From NCBI GenBank assembly GCA_033064195.1, contig JARBJD010000318.1:18294-82293 (forward strand): a stretch of 64,000 nucleotides of DNA, written 5' to 3'. The notes under the pieces were generated by a model, which was not told where the DNA came from, made no database searches, and saw only the letters and a program-made list of their open reading frames with translations. Shown one piece after another: positions 59,101 to 64,000 of the stretch. Numbering within the stretch: the stretch's first letter is position 1; each line of letters opens with the position of its first letter. Both the position numbers and the translations under genes were made by a program. Source of the stretch: Blattamonas nauphoetae. Taxonomy: Eukaryota > Preaxostyla > Oxymonadida.

Positions 59101-59991
59101 GTTGGTGCCGAATGAGCAAGATATGGGTTGGAGTGAGTCGGCTGACACAGAAGCAAACGGAGAAGTTCGTCGCTTTGAGCGAGGCAAAGTCGATTTCCAG
59201 TGTCCGACAAGGAAGCTGTGGGGAGTCCACTATTCGGAGGGTCTTCTCCATTCGCATCGACATCAAGCATCGCCTCTTTCGCTGATGGCGGGAACCAGAA
59301 GAAGCGAAGACTCTCTGCGTCCTTTCTGTTACCTTCGCCGACAAACCGTTTCTATTATTCTTCTTCTTCTGTGAAGAGGCTCCATTGTTGTTTTGAGGAG
59401 GACGAAGGATGGCAACTGGGCTGTCGACAAGATGTCGGCTGATTCGACGAAGGTAAGTGAACCAATCGCGTTTGAAGAGACAGACGAGAAGAGCGAGGTA
59501 GTGTCGGATGAAAAGGACGAGCCGAGCCTGAGAACGATGGCTGTGCCGAGTGAAGGATGAGCGAGCTTCACGTTCTGGAAGACCGATCCTGTCAGACTGA
59601 GTGAGGCACCATCCGCGATATCAGCCAGCGAGAGGCATGTCTCGCTGAGACTGGTCATGGTTGGCGTCCCGGTGTCGCATGCGGTCAGCGAGAAAGTTCC
59701 TGCGGAGATGCGGAAAAGACTCGAAATGAGCCTGGAATAATCGAGCGAGAACATCAACGAGACGAAGGAGAGAGTGTGGCTGATCTTGTTCATCATCCCT
59801 GTTCCTTCCGAAGATTGAGCAACTGTCTGTTTTCCGGAGGTCGATGAAAATGTCGCTGTGGTGGTCATTTCGAGAGATGTTAAATTGACTTGTCCAGCAA
59901 CGTCGATGTTTGTTGAGAGTGAATGCGAAAGCCACGTCAGTTCCTGTGGGGGAGGAGATGAGTATGAGACGAGAGGCACTTTTAAGATCAT
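56193..59991 (-). CDS. Large beta-helix (pectin-lyase-fold-like) surface protein, host
   Basis: Minus-strand gene with a longest frame of 607 codons (58589-56766) and further segments at 59991-59329 and 56460-56193. The repeating pattern is of short beta strands rich in Ser, Thr, Asn and hydrophobic residues, such as GSLEMSNCSLTQQDSTHIPS, STSFLLHNNTFTICTCSGQT and GTLSFTSCTITMTNSNFTSI. This is typical of right-handed parallel beta-helix proteins and of large surface-protein families in oxymonads and other metamonads. Several frame changes occur; one lies at a G9 run (58396-58404), where a one-base slip restores GSLTITSCSFTSF in frame, so sequencing error or real decay are both possible. No signal peptide or membrane helix is resolved at either end. 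Likely a secreted or surface adhesin. Confidence 0.6.
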
Positions 59992-60755
59992 ATGACCTCT
60001 ATACTCGTCAGTTGTGATGAAAAGAAGTCGTGATGCTTCCGAGAATGATCAGTACACACAAGCACTGTTCAATTTCTGTGAATGTTCATCGTCCTTCAGA
60101 TCAGACATCACAAACATTGCGACTGGAAGGATGTCCAGATTCTCAACAGGAAGAAAAGTGAATAAAGAGGATGTCAAATCGCAGAAAGGATGTGAACATC
60201 ACGGCTCCAGAGAATGTGTAAGAATCGCATCAATCTGTTGTTGCAATCCGTTTCCGATGCAAATGTGAATGTCTGTCACTCCATTGTTACTGTTTCGTCA
60301 CATTTTAAGTCTGTCTTTGGGAATGCGAGGATTGACTGTGACCTCACTTCGTTGGTTGGGTTAAGGGTGGAAGAAAGTTGATGAAATGATGGTGACTGTT
60401 CAGGAAGACACTTCAGACTTCATTTAACACACTTCCTAGAATGGTGGATTCGAGACGTCGACACTGGGTTGAGATTGAAAAGTGATCGACATTGTGAGCG
60501 TGTTCGTAGATCCAGAGGGAGAAGATGAGGACATGCGGAGTATATTCGAACGTTGAGTAAAACCGTACAATTCGCTTTGGTTTATCATCAAAGAGTAAAA
60601 GGGAAGGTCAGGATCGAACCCTTTTCATATCTGTCTCACCTCAGCTTCAATACAGAGGTGATTCGATGGTGAATGAGTGCTCATTTCGATTTCAAAGCTG
60701 GATTATGTGTCTCTTCACCCAATTCGCCAATTTATGAGTCTCGGATCAAACCCAT
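59992..60755. other. Region without a confident gene
   Basis: Short frames only. Probably the 5' flank of the beta-helix gene and the 3' flank of the ARM-like gene, whose frame ends at TGA 60756-60758 if TAR is sense. Confidence 0.35.
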
Positions 60756-61847
60756 TCATTTAGTGTTTGAAGAAAGAATGGGCTTCATCTCCCCCAGTTT
60801 CAAAACGCGCACCCAAGTTCGGGTCCTCACCTACTTCTATTGTGATTCTCTTTCACTTTTTTCAGGACATTTTAGTTTTGTGGATTGGACGGGTTTTGTG
60901 GAATATCCTAAGATCCCTTCTTCGTGCAACTTGGTCAGCACACGTTGCTCTCGCTTCAGGACAGATGGAGTTCTCTCATCCCATGTCCCATATCCTTGTT
61001 TTACACCGTCAAGAAGTGTGCGAATGGTAGTGTGTTCTTCACAGAGCACAAGCGCGTCAGTGAAAGCAAGAGCAACTGAAGATGACAACACGAATTGTGT
61101 CATCTCTTCCAGGAACTGCGAATTTCGAACAATCGATGCAATCAGCGTTGAGAAACCTGTAGAAGCTTCGGAGATTGTGATTTCGCGTCGATTGTTCCAT
61201 AAAACCGTCAGAAACGGTTTGATTGGACGGAAGAAAAGGTCGATGAAGGTCGTCTGGAGTGTCTCCAAATTAACGCTTCTTTCTTGGCAGATTAACTCAG
61301 AATCAGAGGAAGATGGACAGCGCATGAACCTGGCCACGATTCTCATCAGATCTCCTCTATTGTTCACTAAAACATCCTCGTCCTGTTCATAGAATTCTCG
61401 TGGAGTGTCGCAAAATGCCAGTTTCGAGAAAATCGAAAAGCACGAACGATGGTTGATCGAACAGAGCTGCATGCATGAAAACAATGTTGACTGGATCAGC
61501 TCCTCATCGGATGAAGTGAGGAGTATCACAAGTGAATTGGCAAAACCTGAGCAGGAGCCATTGGGGCTGTCAACAAGCTTGTAAAGAATCTCAAATTTGT
61601 GAAGTTGACCGCCGGATTTAAAGGCGAGATTCCGTAACAGAGTGTATGCTTGTTCGGCAGCATTTTCATCCAGATGGTTCCCTTCCTTGACGAAGTTCAC
61701 AAGTGATAAGAACGGCGGTGAGGCTTGTTCGATTCTGTCGATCGCGATGGGGACTACTCTCTGAAACAAGGGAAGTGGATCACAGGGTGTCTCTCGGATG
61801 AACGGGTGAATTGAACAGTGAGCGACTGAATCTGAAGAGGCATCCAT
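60756..61847 (-). CDS. ARM/HEAT-repeat-like helical host protein
   Basis: From the ATG at 61847 a frame of 336 codons to 60837, extending to TGA at 60756 if two TAG codons are sense. The sequence is a run of amphipathic helices: FLSLVNFVKEGNHLDENAAE, AYTLLRNLAFKSGG, SLVILLTSSDEELIQSTLFS, RGDLMRIVARFMRCP and ASTGFSTLIASIVRNSQFLE. The spacing of these helices resembles ARM/HEAT solenoids used as protein-binding scaffolds. A paralogous 3' end occurs at 55322-55376, so the family has several members. No catalytic motif. The C-terminus is uncertain and could include an intron. Confidence 0.55.
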
Positions 61848-63187
61848 TTAGCAACTTGCGAGCTGATCTGAACTTGATCGAGACCTTAATCAATAAATTT
61901 CTACACACTCTTCTGTATGCTTGATGAAAAGAGTGAACAGAAAACGAGTGAATTGAATTAGAATTGAAAATACAACATGAACAAATAAGAATGGCAAAGA
62001 CGATTAGAAATTGATTACAGTGCGGAAGATTAAACTGCAACGCCCACATGAGAAAGCTAGGGAGACCATACTGTGTTTATTTTCTTCCTTGAGAGTTGGT
62101 AAGTGCTCCTTTAGACGCTCGCTGTCAAAACAGCCTGGTTGGTCTGTGAGGACCCAAAATGACCACTTGGGGTGAGATCGGATCTCAGTCGGATAAACTC
62201 GTTTTTATTGCTCAATTCGACTTACGCAAACAATTTCGGTAAGAATACAGATAAAAGTAAAATAAATGTCGAAATGGAGAGATAAACTGAGAAAAGGGGA
62301 AAAGTTAAAAGTGAGAATCCACAATGGCATTATCCTTTGAATGGATTAAAAGAAGAAACGGACAAATGTAAATTGGTATCTTTCTCACATATCTCGCTAT
62401 TTTGTCCCTTCTTTCGAGTTTAAGAGTGTGAAACAGTCGCTGTATTTTGAAGTTGCCTTTCTGCTTTCAAAACGGAGTTTGACAATTGAATGACAGAATA
62501 ATCTCAGACAAGGTATGCTTGAGTCAGGATTCGGAGCTGAAAGGTCAATTGACTCGAACATCGAAAGATCCTGTTTTTCCTGTTCGCACAGAAAACTCTT
62601 CTGTGACGTCCGGGTGATCCTCAAAATTATCTGATTCGACTGTGAGACATATTTCCGACAGAAATAGTTTCGAGATGTGTCAAAGCAGGAACAATTTCAG
62701 CTATAGTTGAGAGAGAGAAAGAAAGCAGGGCAAGAGAAAGGTGAGAGGAAAACATTCAGGACAAAAGTGGTGAGAAAAGTGAGGACATACCATGAAAACG
62801 TGGAGTTTTGTTTGGTTCCATCGAAAAGCAACTTGATGGGAACCGTCGGCATGAGTCGTGTTCACTTCAGCATGACTGCTATTCTTGTCTGGTGAGAGAG
62901 ATATTCTGAGAATAGCAGGATTGTTGTCAGATGTTCAAAATAAAGATGAACACAAAACAATAAACACCTTGAATTGGCTGAACAGTAACAATTGTCGAAT
63001 CTGGCTGAATAGCTTGTCTGATTGTGGAAGAAATTTGAAAACAGTTTGAAAGAGTGTATTAAGTCAAACTGTGAAAGGAAGAGCGACTGGACGCGATTGG
63101 AGGAGAATGATTGGAAGATCAAACCATGTTGTTTCTTTTCTCGTCACGTCAACAAGATTGTTTCTCAGCGTTTATTTTCTGAAACGA
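61848..63187. other. Region without a confident gene
   Basis: AT-rich intergenic sequence with short frames on both strands and no repeat or RNA gene recognised. Probably contains the promoter regions of the flanking minus-strand genes. Confidence 0.35.
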
Positions 63188-63880
63188 TCATATGGATAAA
63201 AATCGTGAAATGGAGGCAAAATGGAAAAAGGACGCTTCTGTCAGCGTTGCAGTTTTGCCTTCCCCACTGTAAACCAACGAAAACGAGATCAACAGAACCT
63301 TACTAGAACAAAACAAAATTATTTGTGGAGCGGAGGGAGGAGGAGACTGGGAGCAGCGAGCACACTTTGCGAAGACATTGGGGAAGAACTTGGTGATGTA
63401 CTTGGTGACGAAGTGAGAGGCAGAAGGGATGATTTTCTGATCTGTTTCTGGAGAGGCGAGCGTTTGGGAGAATTTGTTGGAGATGAATGGAGGATGAGGG
63501 CGAATTGAACATTTGCGCGAGGGACTGGGGTGGGAGAGGGAGGGAGCGGTGCTAGCTATGCTGAGAAGTGGCAGAGAGACGTTCGTTTGTGGACTGGATT
63601 TGGGGCTTGTTTTGGCGATTCCAGACAAATGAGTGGAACTCCGCCGAATCATCCCATTTTGAGAATCTGACACAGCCGCCGTGATCTCTTCTCCTTTCGT
63701 TGCATCTGGAAGAACTTTGAGAGAAAGTCGTCGCTGATGTGTTTTGTGATTCGGAGGGTTGGAGGAGAGAGAGGAGAGAGCACGTCGATGTGCTGTTGGT
63801 GGTGGATTTGGCGTTCGGCGCACAAACGGACTTGAGAACTGCTTTCGTTGATGAATTCCGACACATTCAAGCTTGCTCGT
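63188..63880 (-). CDS. Ser/Pro/Thr-rich host protein, exon
   Basis: About 210 codons, basic and Ser/Pro-rich (TPNPPPTAHRRALSSLSSNP, LSLPLLSIASTAPSLSHPSP) with a short helical patch (ASHFVTKYITKFFPNVFAKC). Ends at a TGA near 63188. The other two minus frames over 63552-63915 are also open and Ser-rich, so the upstream frame is not certain. Predicted disordered. Function unknown; the gene continues beyond or close to the window end. Confidence 0.35.
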   Translation of the reverse strand, partial: TSKLECVGIHQRKQFSSPFVRRTPNPPPTAHRRALSSLSSNPPNHKTHQRRLSLKVLPDATKGEEITAAVSDSQNGMIRRSSTHLSGIAKTSPKSSPQTNVSLPLLSIASTAPSLSHPSPSRKCSIRPHPPFISNKFSQTLASPETDQKIIPSASHFVTKYITKFFPNVFAKCARCSQSPPPSAPQIILFCSSKVLLISFSLVYSGEGKTATLTEASFFHFASISRFLSI

Positions 63881-64000
63881 GAATCAACTGACCTTCGCAC
63901 TGATGGAAGAATCACTGATGATTGCGTGGAGTTGCGTTTGAGTGTGTTTTGGGTTGGGAGTGGTGTTTGTGACTGCCTTTGGGCGTGTTTTCACTGATTG
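63881..64000. other. Window end, unresolved
   Basis: Probably 5' part of the Ser/Pro-rich gene; no signal resolved. Confidence 0.3.

Noticed and set aside
60596-60670. GGGTTCGATCCTGAC on the minus strand, like a tRNA B box or T arm
   Set aside because: The flanking bases do not form a T stem, acceptor stem or anticodon arm.

Overview
The window looks like nuclear DNA of a flagellated protist, most likely a metamonad of the oxymonad type (Blattamonas/Streblomastix-like). That placement is an inference from four things: an intraflagellar-transport gene (IFT46), very short GT-AG introns, a beta-helix surface protein, and reading frames that only make sense if TAA and TAG are sense codons (probably Gln) with TGA as the stop. 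The code is best seen in IFT46 (3000-3938, minus), where reading through four in-frame TAR codons restores colinearity with the known family and the frame ends at TGA.

Layout. 1-4345: host genes (coiled-coil protein, IFT46). 4354-6867: a hAT-like DNA transposon with an 18-bp terminal inverted repeat and an 8-bp target duplication, carrying a host-like coiled-coil gene instead of a transposase. About 6900-9835: fragment A of a Polinton-like element (fibre-like S74 gene, small capsid-module gene, capsid paralogue 1). 9840-29828: host genes of unknown function, two 26-bp minisatellites, a decayed DNA-transposon transposase (17789-19960), a kinase pseudogene, and a 1.57-kb near-perfect palindrome with TA/CAGT ends (25895-27464) inserted in the tail of that kinase locus.

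29829-41880: Polinton-like element B, with a minus-strand capsid module, then a plus-strand packaging ATPase, protein-primed family B DNA polymerase with an internal HNH-like domain, and an rve-type integrase. 41881-46445: a replication-type region with a 198-bp tandem repeat, a primase-polymerase/SF3 helicase gene, and four clusters of GGTCCACA iterons arranged as two direct and two inverted copies. About 46980-55321: Polinton-like element C, with the same capsid module and ATPase as B but no family B polymerase. C ends inside a sequence paralogous to the 3' end of a host ARM-repeat-like gene. 55440-64000: host genes (a large beta-helix surface protein, the ARM-like gene, a Ser/Pro-rich protein).

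The most striking points are: (1) the reassigned code; (2) two paralogous, full-size, probably double-jelly-roll capsid genes side by side in each element; (3) one capsid module next to two different replication modules (family B polymerase and primase-helicase) with an iteron array; (4) a shared T-rich motif just upstream of nearly every capsid-module start. The Polinton-like copies are treated as fossils: B and C look young because long frames are kept, with only a handful of breaks each; A is a partial copy. All family assignments come from motif recognition by eye, with no database search.
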